Shown here in pieces: positions 33,501 to 45,041 of a stretch of DNA of 64,000 nucleotides. Source of the stretch: Proales similis (taxonomy: Eukaryota; Rotifera; Eurotatoria; Ploima; Proalidae); the NCBI GenBank assembly GCA_019059635.1, contig JAGVRJ010000003.1:2666001-2730000 (forward strand). The letters are read 5' to 3'. The number at the start of each line of letters is the position of its first letter. Positions within the stretch are counted from its first letter, which is position 1. The position numbers and the translations under genes are program-made. The notes beneath the pieces are model-generated. The model did no database searches and was not told where the DNA came from. It worked only from the letters and a program-made list of their open reading frames with translations.

Positions 33501-36500
33501 ATTTGACATGTTTCAAGACGCCAAGAAGTTCGCCTACTATGACCCGAAGGAAGTGATCAATTGGCTTGAAGGCATGTTCCTGTTCGCTTTAATTTGGTCT
33601 CTGGGTGCACCGCAGAATGACGACGGCCGAGTGAAATTTGACCTTTTCTTGCGCAAAATACTCGTCGATGAAGTGAACGAGGAGGATAGAAAGAGTCTGG
33701 GCCTTTTAGACAGTGTGCCACCGCCGAGCAAATCATACGCGGTGCTGTTGCCTGAGAAAGGTACCATTTACAACTACCGCTTTGTGCCAGAGAAAGAGGA
33801 AGAGGCAAACGAAGAGGAGGGCGCCAACACTGAGCCCCGCAACAAATACTGGGACCCGTGGAGTCTGGCGCTTGAGAACGTTGGGCCCATTCCCAAAGAC
33901 AGTCTGTTCAACGAAATAATTGTGGAGACCGAGGACACAGTTCGCTACACGCATCTCATGAACATGCTAGTCACTCATCAGAAGCCGGTGCTGTTTGTCG
34001 GACCGACTGGCACTGGCAAGTCGGCCTATGTGACCGAGTATTTGCTGAAGAAAACCGACAAGGCTGTTTACAAGCCGATAATAATCAACTTTTCGGCGCA
34101 AACCTCGTCCAACCAGACACAGGACATAATCATGTCAAAGTTAGACAAGAGACGAAAGGGTCTATTCGGGCCACCTGTGGGCCACAAGTGCATCGTGTTT
34201 GTCGACGATGTGAACATGCCCCAAGTTGAAGTGTACGGAGCACAGCCGCCGATCGAGCTGCTGCGCCAGTGGCTCGACCACTGGAATTGGTACGATCGCA
34301 AAGATCAGGCGAAAATAAATCTGACCGACATCCAGCTCATGTGCGCGATGGGTCCACCTGGCGGCGGACGAAACAAAGTGACGCCTCGATTCTTGCGCCA
34401 CTTCAACATATTGGCCATAAACGAATTCGACGACAGCGCAATGAAGACCATATTCAATCAGATTCTCAACTGGCACATTACAGTCAAAGGCTTCGCCGAG
34501 CCCTTCAGAGAGCTCGTGCCCAAAATAATCAACTCGACCATGTCCGTGTACAAGGAGGCGACCAAAAACCTGCTGCCCACTCCGACCAAGTCTCACTACG
34601 TGTTCAATTTGCGCGACTTCTCGCGTGTCATTCAAGGCCTTACTCTCAGCGAGCCCGACGTTTGTCCGGACGTTTACTCGATGCAGCGCTTGTGGGTTCA
34701 TGAAGTCTATCGAGTGTTTTACGATCGTCTTGTCGACGACTCCGATCGTCAGTGGCTGTTTCAACATGTGGTCGACACGTTCACGCAGCATTTAGGCGAA
34801 AAGTTTCACTCTGTGTTCGCCCATTTGGACGTGAAGCGCACCGGCCAAGTGAGCGACGAAAACATGCGTCGCCTTCTCTTCTGCGACTTTGCCGACCCCA
34901 AGAGTGATAGCAGACGCTACACCGAGGTCGACGACATGGACCTTCTTCGCAAAGTGGTCGAAACTCAACTCGAAGAGTACAACCAGATCAACAAGCGACC
35001 GATGCATTTGGTCATGTTCAGGTAAGCGGCGCCCATCCGCTCGAATCGTTTTACTCGACTGATTCGCAAAATTGCGCAAAAAATTTAGATTCGCCATCGA
35101 GCATGTGAGTCGCATCTCGCGAATCATCAAGCAGCCGCGAAGTCACGCTCTTCTTGTGGGCGTAGGTGGCTCAGGCAGACAGTCGCTCACTCGACTGGCC
35201 GCTCACATGGCCGAGTATGAGCTGTTTCAGGTCGAAATAAGCAAAAGCTACGGCAAGGGCGAATGGCATGAAGATTTGAAGAGAATTCTGCGCAAGGCGA
35301 CCGAGACAGACCAGCACGGCGTGTTCCTCTTCTCCGACTCGCAGATCAAAGACGAGTCGTTCCTTGAAGACATAAACAATTTGCTGAACGCAGGCGAAGT
35401 GCCCAATCTCTACCCGAACGACGAGAAGCAAGAGATCTGCGACAAAATGCGCCAGCTCGATAGACAAAGAGACAAGTCCAAGCAAACGGACGGCTCGCCA
35501 GTGGCCTTGTTCAACATGTTCGTTCAAAGATGCCGAGACCAGCTTCACATCGTTCTGGCCATGAGTCCCATTGGTGAGTCGTTCCGCAATCGACTTCGAA
35601 AATTCCCGTCGCTTGTCAACTGCTGCACAATTGACTGGTTCCAGGTAGACGCTCATTGATTCGCCGCGCTGTTTATTCGCAGCCGCTAATTCGTTTATTT
35701 ATAAAGAAATGGCCCGAAGACGCATTGGAAGCAGTCGCACGTCGAGCGTTCGAAGACGTCGACTTGTCGACCGCTGAGCTGCAAGGCTGCATAGACGCGT
35801 GTCAATACTTTCACGTCTCGACCCAGACGCTCTCGACCAAATATCTGGAACAGCTAGACAGACACAATTACGTAACGCCCACATCTTATCTGGAGTTGAT
35901 CAGCACGTTCAAGGTGCTGCTCGATCAACAGCGACAGTGAGTCAATAAGTTTAGCCGATTCGCCCAGAATATGACTGACTCGTGTTCGCATAGGGCCACA
36001 TTAAAGGCAAAGAGCAGATACGAAGTCGGCTTGGAAAAGCTCGAGTCTGCGGCCAATCAAGTCGCAGACATGCAAGTCGAACTGCGTGAACTTCAGCCAC
36101 AGCTAATTGTCGCCAGCAAAGAAGTAGACGCCAACACCGTCATCGTCGAAAAAGAGTCTGTCGAGGTGGCCAAAGTAGAAAAGGTTGGTTCATGTTTAAT
36201 TTCTACACTACGCTCCTTTGCCGCTCCCAGTGGCCCCCCTCTATCTTGTCTGAGCCTGTCTGGGCCTCATTGCAAAGCTGGCTATTTAAGCGGTGTCGTA
36301 AAGCGACGCTTGTCACTAGAAAGGCAAAATGTCAAGTCTGGTACTGGCAGCCGTCTTGCTGGTTCTCGTGCTTGTTTGGTATTGGCGTCGCTGTGCGACT
36401 AAGCCAGCGGGAGTGAGAGAGGTACCCAAAGGGCCGTTCGCTCTTCCTCTCGTTGGCAACTGTCTGCAGCTCGGATCTCGGCCGCACGAGAAAATGTCCG

Positions 36501-39500
36501 AATGGGCTCGAATCTACGGTCCGATCTACAGTCTCTATCTGGGCAGCCAGAGAGTTGTCGTGCTGAACGGCACGGACGTAATACGTGACGCACTATTGAA
36601 TCATGCGGAAGCGTTCGCCGGTCGGCCTGAGCTCTACATAATTCATGCGACCTTGAAAGGAAAGGGCCTCATTTCGTCGCCCTACAACAAAGACTTTAGC
36701 GAACACAGACGATTCGTAATGAACTCGTTGAACCGATTCGGCCGCCGCCGCAGCAGTCTTGAGCTCAGCTGTCAGCAAACTGTGCAAAAGTTCTTGCAGG
36801 ACTATCGCGAGAAGCTCGACAGCAAGTTCGAGCTGGTCACTCGCAACCTCAAGAACTCTCTGAACCACATCACCTCGCAAAATGTGCTCACAATCACATT
36901 CGGCGACTGTTTCGACACTCACAACCATCTGGGCAGTCTGGTGGGCTTGATAACCGAGAACTTTGAGAACTCGGCGGTCGCCGCCGCGTTCAATTTCATA
37001 CCGGCGCTGCGCATATTCAAAAGCTGCATATTCAAGAACATACACAAGTGCACCGATTTCCTCAACTGTCTCATCGAGCAGCAAGTGCAAAGCCTGGTCA
37101 GCGAACAAGAAGCCGAGCCGCACGTCGAAGCCCACTCATCAAGCTCGAACATAATCGAGTCTTACTTGAAGGAGCTCATGTTGAGTCCGTTTGGCGACGA
37201 AGAGCCAGCGCCGGACGAGAGGCGTCGCGAGTCCGACGCTCAAGTTGTGTTCACCTCGGCGTTTTTGAACTCGAACCGTTTGAGCAAGCGGCGCGAGTCG
37301 GTCGCTCGTCGCTACAAGTCGTTCAGCTTCGATCATTTGAACTCGCTCGTGCAAGACTTGTTCATCGCTGGCACCGAGACTGTTTCGCAGAGTTTACAAT
37401 GGGCTCTCTTCTACGCGGCGTTCTATCCTCACCTGCAAGAGGAGCTCTACGAGCAAATAATCCAAGAGCTCGGCACCGAAAAGCTGCCATCCGAAGCGGA
37501 CCGAGTCGGACTAGGCAAAGTGGAAGCGTTTCTAAATGAGACGATGCGATTTCACTGCGCTGGTCCCATTCTGGTTCCTCGTTCGACTACTGAAGAGGTC
37601 GAGTTCAGAGGTTTTCGATTGGCCGCCAACACGTTCATTCTGGTGAACATGTGGTCGTGTATGCGCGAGCCGGCTTATTGGACAGACCCGAACTCGTTCA
37701 ATCCGCGTCGCTTCTTGGACTCTGACGGCCGATTTGTGAACAAGAATCCGGCCATGATGCCATTCAGTGTGGGCAAGCGCGCTTGCATTGGCGAATCGAT
37801 CGCTCGTCTTCAGCTCTTTCTCATATTCGCCAGTCTCATTCAAAAGTTCGAATTTTCCTACGCGCCCGGTTCGCAGCCGAGAAGCTTGAGAGACCTAAGG
37901 GGGAAACTAGGCATCGGACTCCGACCGCCAGATCTTGCCCTCAGGCTTCGTCTACGTTAGTGTTGTGTTCTAGTTGATTTGGACTCTTCCCGTCGTCGGT
38001 GTCGTCGTTCCAGTTATAGCCAGTTTTGTCAATGCCAAATAAAGCCCGTTCTAGTCGCGTTGCTCACTCTTGCTCGCTTCAGGTGGTCAAAGCCGACGAA
38101 GAGGCGGCCAACGAACAGGCCAAGTTCGCCAAAGCGATCAAGGACGAATGCGATGCCGATTTGGCGCAGGCCATTCCTATTCTCAACTCAGCCTTGGCTG
38201 CTCTGAATACAATCACCCAGAACGTAAGAAGCTTCACGAAATTCAAATTCTGAATCTGTTTACGATGCATTGCCTTTCAGGACATTTCGGTCGTGAAATC
38301 GATGAAAGCACCACCGCCAGGCGTTCGACTGGTCATGGAAGCCGTGTGCGTACTCAAAGGCATCAAGCCAGAGAGGACAACAGATCCGACTGGCAAGAAG
38401 ACAGACGACTACTGGAAACCGTCTCAGAAGCTGCTCGGCGACCTGAAATTCTTGGAAAGCTTGCAGACCTACGACAAGGACAACATCAGCCCGCCGATCA
38501 TGAAGACCATTCGAGACAAGTACATTCCGAATCCGGACTTTGTGCCCGAAAAGATCAAGGTGGCCTCTTCTGCTGCCGAGGGCTTATGCAAATGGGTGCG
38601 TGCCATGGACCAATACGACAAGTGAGTTTGCTCGCCTCACACTCAGACGAATCATTAAACAATTTTCGCCCTCAATAGAGTGGCCAAGGTTGTGGCGCCC
38701 AAAAAGGCCAAGCTGAAGGAAGCCGAAGGCGTTCTAGACGAGGCGATGAAATCGCTTCATGGCAAACAGGCTCAGTTGGCCGAGGTGCAGGCCAAATTGA
38801 AGAAGCTCACTGACGAGCTAGAAGAGAACAAGCAGAAAAAGCAAAAGTTGGAGTTTCAAGTTGACCTGTGCACCAAAAAGCTGGAAAGAGCCGAAGCGCT
38901 TATCGGCGGCCTCGGAGGCGAGAAAATCCGCTGGACTCAGGCAGCCGAAGATTTGGGCAAGAAGTATCTGAATTTGACTGGCGACGTTCTTCTCTCTTCG
39001 GCGATCGTGGCCTATCTTGGCGGCTTCACGGCCGCTTTCCGACAGGTAAGCTTTTCGTTTGCTCCAATTAACCACTGAACCGAGTAAATGGGAGCCAAAC
39101 AGGAGCAAATAAACGACTGGTGTCATGCGGTCAAAGAAAGAAAGCTGCCCGGCTCTGAGCACTTTTCTCTTGTTCAAACACTCGGCGATCCGGTGAAAAT
39201 CCGCTCGTGGAACATCGCCGGTCTGCCCAGCGACACATTCTCGGTGGAGAACGGAATCATTCTGAGGCATGTCAAGACTCTTGCTCGTCTAGCTCGTCAC
39301 TTGATCGAGTTGAGTTTAGCAATGCGCGTCGATGGCCGCTGATGATCGATCCACAAGGTCAAGCGAACAAGTGGATCAAGAACATGGAAAAGCCCAACAA
39401 CTTGTCCGTTATAAAGCTCACCGATCAGGATTATGTCCGTTCGTTGGAAAACTGCATCACGTTCGGCAATCCGGTATGTTCTCGCTTCGAGTTAGCTGTG

Positions 39501-42500
39501 CGTCTCAGTTCAATTTAATTGTTGTTTGCCTCGTTCAAGTGCTTGCTCGAGAACGTGGGCGAAGAGCTCGATCCTCTTCTCGAACCGCTGCTGCTCAAGC
39601 AAACGTTCAAGCAAGGCGGCAGTTTGTGCATCAAACTCGGCGATCAAATAATTGAATATGCGCCCGATTTCCGGTCAGTTCTGCGCAGCCAACAAGGCCT
39701 TGTTTGTTCTCAATTGACGCTGGCATTGTGTTTTTAGATTCTACATCACAACCAAGTACAGAAACCCGCACTATTTACCAGAGACGTCGGTCAAGGTCAC
39801 ATTGCTCAACTTTATGATCACCAGCGAGGGGCTGGACGACCAGCTGCTGGGCATCGTTGTGGCTCGTGAGCGCCCTGAGCTAGAAGAGGAGAAGAACGCG
39901 TTGATTCTTCAGTCGGCGGCCAACAAAAAGTAATTTGACTCGTCAGCTTTAGACTTGAGCCAAGCTCTAAAACTGCTTCGGCCAGACAACTGAAGGAAAT
40001 CGAGGACAAGATATTGGAAGTGCTCTCTTCGTCGGAGGGAAACATTTTAGAGGACGAGACTGCGATAAAGATTCTCTCGTCGTCCAAGCAGCTGTCGAAC
40101 GAAATATCGGAGAAGCAGGTTGGACGATCATTTAAAATGAAATTCGCCACTTTGCTTGGCTGATCACAGCTTGCTCTAGGCGGTGGCCGAGGAGACGGAG
40201 AAGAAAATTGACGAAGCCCGCCTCGGCTATCGATCGATCGCCATTCACAGCACTCTGCTGTTTTTCACCATCGCAGACCTGGCCAACATAGAGCCGATGT
40301 ATCAGTACTCGTTGACATGGTTCGTCAACTTGTTCATCGCATCGATCGACAACTCGGAGAAGAGCGAAGATCTGAGCGTTCGACTCGGCAATCTGCGCGA
40401 CCACTTTACCTACTCGCTCTACTGCGTGGTGTGCCGCTCGCTGTTTGAAAAAGACAAGGTTTGCGCTTTATGACTCCCTGACGCCTATGTGGACTCGTTT
40501 GCTAATCGATGGTGCTTAGCTGCTGTTCTCGTTCTTGCTTTGCATAAATCTGCTCAAGCACGAGAAAAAGGTGAACGAAGAAGAGTGGATGTTCCTGCTG
40601 ACGGGCGGAGTGGGCCTTGACAATCCGCACACGAACCCGACCGCGTGGCTGCCGTCCAAATCGTGGGACGAGATCTGCCGCCTGGACGAGCTGGCCACGT
40701 TCAAGGACATTCGAAAGAAATTCCTCAGTCAAAAAGACCAGTGGAAGAGCGTCTACGACAGTCTAGAGCCGCACAAGGAGCCGTTTCCCGGCGAATGGAA
40801 CGACCTCAAAGAATTCCAGCGCCTCTGCGTGATCAGGTGCGTTCGACCGGACAAGGTCATTCCCATGGTGCAGGCGTTTGTCTCGCAGTTCCTGGGCCGC
40901 AAATACATTGAGCCGCCGCCGTTCAATTTGGCCGAATCCTACAACGACTCGAGTTGTGTCACTCCACTCGTGTTCGTTCTCTCGCCAGGTGGCGATCCGA
41001 TGGCCGCCCTACTCAAGTTCGCCGACGACATGGTAACTGCTCCTGTTTAATTCAAACGCTATCGCATCGGTTCTCTTCAGCTTTCGTCCGCAAAAGGGTT
41101 TCGGCGGCAACAAGCTGAATTCACTTTCGCTTGGCCAAGGCCAGGGCCCGATCGCGCTCAAAATGATCAGCAGCGCGATCAAAGACGGCACTTGGGTGGT
41201 ACTGCAGAACTGTCACTTGGCTGCGTCGTGGATGTCGACGTTGGAGAAAGTGTGCGAAGAGCTCAATCCTGACCAGACTCATCCTGACTTTAGAATCTGG
41301 CTGACCAGCTATCCGTCCGACAAGTTCCCAGTCTCAATATTGCAGAACGGCATCAAAATGACCAACGAGCCGCCCAAGGGTCTTCGTTTCAACATTCTCC
41401 GATCCTATCTGATGGATCCCATCTCAGATCCGGACTTTTTCGGCGCCGCCAAAGACCAGCACTCGTTCAAGAAGATGCTGTTCGGCCTCTGCTTCTTTCA
41501 TGCTCTTGTGCAGGAGCGGCGCAAGTTCGGCCCGATCGGCTGGAACATACCGTACGAGTTCAATGAAACAGATCTGCGCATCTCCGTTCAACAGCTCTCC
41601 ATATTCCTGTCCGAGTACGACGAGGTGCAGTTCGAAGCGCTCAAGTACTTGACCGGCGAGTGCAATTACGGAGGCCGAGTAACCGACTACTGGGATCGTC
41701 GAACCCTGACCACTCTGCTTGAGAAGTTCTATTGTCGCGATCTGGTCGAGAGCGACAGCTACCGATTCGAAGAGAGCGGCGTTTACTATGCGCCGTCGGA
41801 TGGCGACTACGACAGCTATCTCGACTACATACGCAACCTGCCGCTAACGGCCGACCCGGGCGTCTTTGGCATGCACCCGAACGCCGAGATAACAAAAGAT
41901 CAAAACGAGACCAAGCTGCTATTCGACAACATCTTATCGACCCAGGTGAGTAGCTCACACTCTGTCTGAGTGGAGAACCTATCTAACGCGCGCTCTGCAT
42001 TGCTCAGGGTAAAATCGGCGGCGGCGGCGGAGGAGGCAAGAGCACAGACGAGCTCATTGACGGAGTGGCTTCCGACATATTGGAAAAGCTGCCTCGGCCG
42101 TTTGACACCGAAGCTGCGCTCAGACGCTATCCGACCGAGTACAAGCAGAGCATGAACACGGTGCTGGTGCAGGAAATGACTCGATTCAACCGACTGCTGA
42201 TTGTTGTGAGAGCATCGCTGCAAGACATCCGCAAAGCCATCAAGGGTCTGGTGGTGATGAGCGCTGACCTTGAAGAAGTCTTCAACAGCCTCATCACTGG
42301 CAAGATACCGTCAATGTGGATGAAAAAGTCCTATCCGTCGCTGAAGCCGTTGGGCAGCTACGTGAACGATTTCCTCGCCCGACTCAAGTTCTTGCAGGAT
42401 TGGTACAACGATGGACCGCCCAGCTGCTTCTGGGTCTCTGGCTTCTTTTTCACTCAAGCGTTCTTGACCGGCGTGCAGCAGAATTACGCGCGAAAGTACA

Positions 42501-42943
42501 CGATACCGATCGACTTGCTCTCGTTCGACTACGAAGTGCTCGACGACAAAGAGCCGAGTGTGGCGCCCGACGACGGCGCCTACATAAAAGGCCTGTTTGT
42601 GGACGGCGCCCGATGGGACAGAAAGACGCGCAAATTGGCCGAATCGCATCCCAAACAGCTTCAAGACACGATGCCAGTTATGCTTCTGGTGCCAATCAAG
42701 CGCGACGATCTGGAGGAGAAGCCCTGCTACACGGTGCCCGTCTACAAGACGAGCGAGAGAAGAGGAGTACTCTCCACAACCGGCCACAGCACCAACTTTG
42801 TCATCGCCATGCGTCTTCCCTCTGACAAGCCTGAGAGCCACTGGATCGGACGAGGTAAGCCACGCGACTTTGATCAATGCACTGAGGCTTAAAATTGCAT
42901 TTTCAATTAAGGCGTAGCGCTATTGTGCCAGTTGGACAATTAG
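27597..42943 (+). CDS. Axonemal inner-arm dynein heavy chain (DNAH3/7/12 type)
   Basis: Motor of motile cilia. I place 22 exons: 27597-27940, 28013-28474, 28539-28808, 28885-29096, 29162-29322, 29380-35021, 35089-35644, 35707-35936, 35994-36183, 38083-38223, 38281-38621, 38679-39045, 39103-39266, 39320-39473, 39540-39673, 39738-39929, 39986-40118, 40180-40458, 40520-41032, 41097-41945, 42008-42854 and 42912-42943. They sum to 4070 aa with all phases closed. P-loops: AAA1 GPAGTGKT (~1360), AAA2 GAPFGGKT (~1640), AAA3 GPTGTGKS (~2025), AAA4 GVGGSGRQS (~2390). A coiled-coil stalk with microtubule-binding tip follows, and the C-terminus reads [15 protein letters not shown]. Length and the short tail fit the single-headed group. 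Exon 6 is 5.6 kb. Intron 36184-38082 contains a P450 gene. The intron after 39266 has a GC donor. Confidence 0.95.
36283..36290 (+). promoter_or_regulatory. TATA-like box of the nested P450 gene
   Basis: TATTTAAG lies 39 nt upstream of the P450 ATG, inside the dynein intron. A start site 25-30 nt downstream would leave a 5' UTR of about 10-15 nt. Confidence 0.5.
36329..37960 (+). CDS. Cytochrome P450, CYP2 clan, nested in a dynein intron
   Basis: Intronless, 543 aa, same strand as the host gene. It is a microsomal haem monooxygenase. An N-terminal membrane anchor ([16 protein letters not shown]) is followed by the Pro-rich hinge [13 protein letters not shown]. The I-helix oxygen-activation motif AGTETV, the K-helix ExxR (ETMR), the FNPRRF 'PERF' region and the haem-binding loop [11 protein letters not shown] with the Cys ligand are all intact. 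The WxxxR-type C-helix region reads [10 protein letters not shown]. The substrate is unknown. A variable Ser/Glu-rich insert (~262-310) precedes the I-helix. It has its own TATA-like box and an AATAAA at 38038, so it should be transcribed separately from the dynein gene. Confidence 0.93.
   Translation: MSSLVLAAVLLVLVLVWYWRRCATKPAGVREVPKGPFALPLVGNCLQLGSRPHEKMSEWARIYGPIYSLYLGSQRVVVLNGTDVIRDALLNHAEAFAGRPELYIIHATLKGKGLISSPYNKDFSEHRRFVMNSLNRFGRRRSSLELSCQQTVQKFLQDYREKLDSKFELVTRNLKNSLNHITSQNVLTITFGDCFDTHNHLGSLVGLITENFENSAVAAAFNFIPALRIFKSCIFKNIHKCTDFLNCLIEQQVQSLVSEQEAEPHVEAHSSSSNIIESYLKELMLSPFGDEEPAPDERRRESDAQVVFTSAFLNSNRLSKRRESVARRYKSFSFDHLNSLVQDLFIAGTETVSQSLQWALFYAAFYPHLQEELYEQIIQELGTEKLPSEADRVGLGKVEAFLNETMRFHCAGPILVPRSTTEEVEFRGFRLAANTFILVNMWSCMREPAYWTDPNSFNPRRFLDSDGRFVNKNPAMMPFSVGKRACIGESIARLQLFLIFASLIQKFEFSYAPGSQPRSLRDLRGKLGIGLRPPDLALRLRLR
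38038..38043 (+). terminator. Poly(A) signal of the nested P450 gene
   Basis: AATAAA 78 nt after the P450 stop and about 40 nt before the dynein splice acceptor at 38082. Dynein pre-mRNA must ignore it. Confidence 0.65.
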
Positions 42944-43717
42944 TTAACTCCTTAATGGCCGCATCCACTCGGCAACTTCTTTTCCTTCTTTATAATCATG
43001 ATTCATGATCATGCACTGGATTTGGATGAATAAAGACAAATTACAATTAGGCAACAAGAAGCCCAATGACTGAAGCGGGAGGAAAGAAGAAATTCTCGCC
43101 AGAGAATGCTGAAACGGATGCACCGCTAGTGTGGCCTTTTCAGTGCTGTCTTGCTCGAGTTGTTGTGTCGGCCCGGAGTGCAATCGCTGGTCTTGGGCGT
43201 TAAGCTGGCCAAATTAGTCGACCAAGCGACTATTGGCCTGCTCGAGTGGGTCTAAGCTTTCAAATTATGAGCTCATCCAAGCGATTATAGATTTTTCTCT
43301 CCTTTCTCTCTCCCTCTCTCTCGCCTGCCCCTCTCTCTCTCTTGTTCAGTGTGCTTCTCCCTAAAGCGCGCGGCCCTCGGCCATCATTTAGTCGGCTTCA
43401 TAATTGCCGAGATTGCTCTATTCTAGGCCGAGTGAGTATAAATCACTTTCTCGATCTTGATGGCACGGTTGAGAGCCCAATAGAGGCGAACAAAACAGAG
43501 AAGGCGCGCGAAAAGCTTTAATTGAGCTCCAAGTTAATTTCAGAATTACTTGCCGAGTTACTTAACCGCCGACTCACTTGAGCCGATTGAACTGAGCCGA
43601 ACGAGCCACATGTTGGTTCGCAGATGAAACCGGCCCTTATCGGAGAGGTCTCAAACAACAACAACAACAACAAGAGCAACGAGCCAAAGAAAAACAACAA
43701 CAACGAGAGAAAGAACA
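42944..43717. other. Intergenic: dynein 3' flank and Nck 5' flank
   Basis: A CT-rich stretch lies at ~43296-43343 and a CAA-repeat at ~43657-43704 just before the Nck ATG, probably 5' UTR. No gene seen. Confidence 0.55.
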
Positions 43718-44882
43718 ATGGTGCCACCTCAATCCGAGCATGACACGGTGGTCGCCAAGTTTGACTTTGAGCCTCGCGATAAATCGGAGCTCGAAATAAA
43801 GAAAGGCGAGCGTCTCTGGCTGCTTGACGCGTCCAAGACCTGGTGGCTGGTCAGAAAGCCGAACGAGTCAAGAGAAGGGTAAACATGCTTCTAGATAGTC
43901 TCATTATTTGCTTTGATTCTAATTTGTTTTGATTCGAATTTTCATTTGACTTGGCCGCAGCTATGTGCCGTCGAACTATTTGAAACCGGTCAGAGCGAAT
44001 TTCTTCAACAAATTTGTGCCCAAATCGCTGAAGCGTGCGACAAGCCAAGAGCTGGTTCAGTCTAGTTGCGTGCCTTGCTGTAGTGCGCGTCAAATGCCCG
44101 CGACGGAGCCGTTTACTGCCGCGCTGGTCAAATACGACTACGAGGCGAGAAATGCGGATGAGCTCAGCTTGACTAGAGGCCAGCCAGTGCTCATCACCAA
44201 AACGTTCTCGGACGGCTGGTGCCAAGTGAAGGCGGCAATTGACAATTGTCAAATCAACGGCTTGTTTCCTCTCAACTACCTCGACGCTCGAATTTCAACA
44301 ACTGACGCCAGGCAGCCGGATACGGAGGAGAAGGCGAGCGCGGTCTATCTGCGCGTGAATGCCAACTACCAGACGAAATATGACGACGAGCCGGCCATCT
44401 GTGCGGGCACGTTGGTCAGACAGTTGAATAGAGACGAGGAGTCGACCATGAACGAGATCATTGACAGTGAGGGCTTGAGAATGTGGCTGCCTGAAAGCTG
44501 CGTGGAGCCGGTCGATCAAGCAAAGCTGGCCAAGCTATTCGAGCTACGAAGCCGCGACAAGACAGCGCCGTACGCGGCGCTCGGCTTCTATTTCGGCGCG
44601 ATCGATCGGCACGAGGCCGAGTGGCTCTTTGGTCAGTTCGGTCAGACAGGCGACTATCTGCTTCGCGACTCAAAAGACGGCAACCTGTCCCTGACGGTCA
44701 AAGCGAACTCTGTCAATCTGTCGCGGCATTTCAAAATAAATCGAAACCAGCGAATGCTGATCATCGGCAAGAAATCCTACGTGGACGTGCTTCAGCTCAT
44801 TGAGCACTACCAGCAGTCGCCCATTTACGACCACGACAACGAGCGGCTCTTTCTCAACCAGGCGTTCATCTTTCCGTTCTAA
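43718..44882 (+). CDS. NCK: Nck/Dreadlocks-like SH2-SH3 adaptor
   Basis: Exons 43718-43878 and 43961-44882 give 360 aa. Nck links tyrosine-phosphorylated receptors to actin regulators such as WASP and PAK. SH3-1 (~10-62) has ALYDY-type [21 protein letters not shown] and ends [12 protein letters not shown]3-2 (~104-160) has [21 protein letters not shown] and ends [10 protein letters not shown] third SH3-like region (~178-236) is degenerate: no ALYDY motif, but an LPESCVEPV ending. The SH2 domain (~258-355) keeps the phosphotyrosine-binding Arg in DYLLRDS. Three SH3 plus one C-terminal SH2 is the Nck plan. Confidence 0.88.
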
Positions 44883-45041
44883 CTCTTCGCTCTAGTGACG
44901 CACTTTAGAAAGCCAATAAACAGAAAGCCGGCCGAGTCGATGAATTGATTTTCGCAACAGCTCGTTCTGTTGGAATTTATTATTCGTCGCCCTTTGGAAC
45001 GGGTCGGGCCTGCGCATTCGTGCGAGACAAATTCGAAAGGA

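Noticed and set aside
29505-34791. Long minus-strand ORFs (e.g. 30820-31374, 34162-34791) opposite the dynein gene
   Set aside because: They mirror the dynein codons and have no domains or start context. The plus strand is unquestionably coding there.
36329-37960. P450 as contamination or misassembly
   Set aside because: Codon use and composition match the neighbours, and the dynein reading frame continues cleanly on both sides of the intron.
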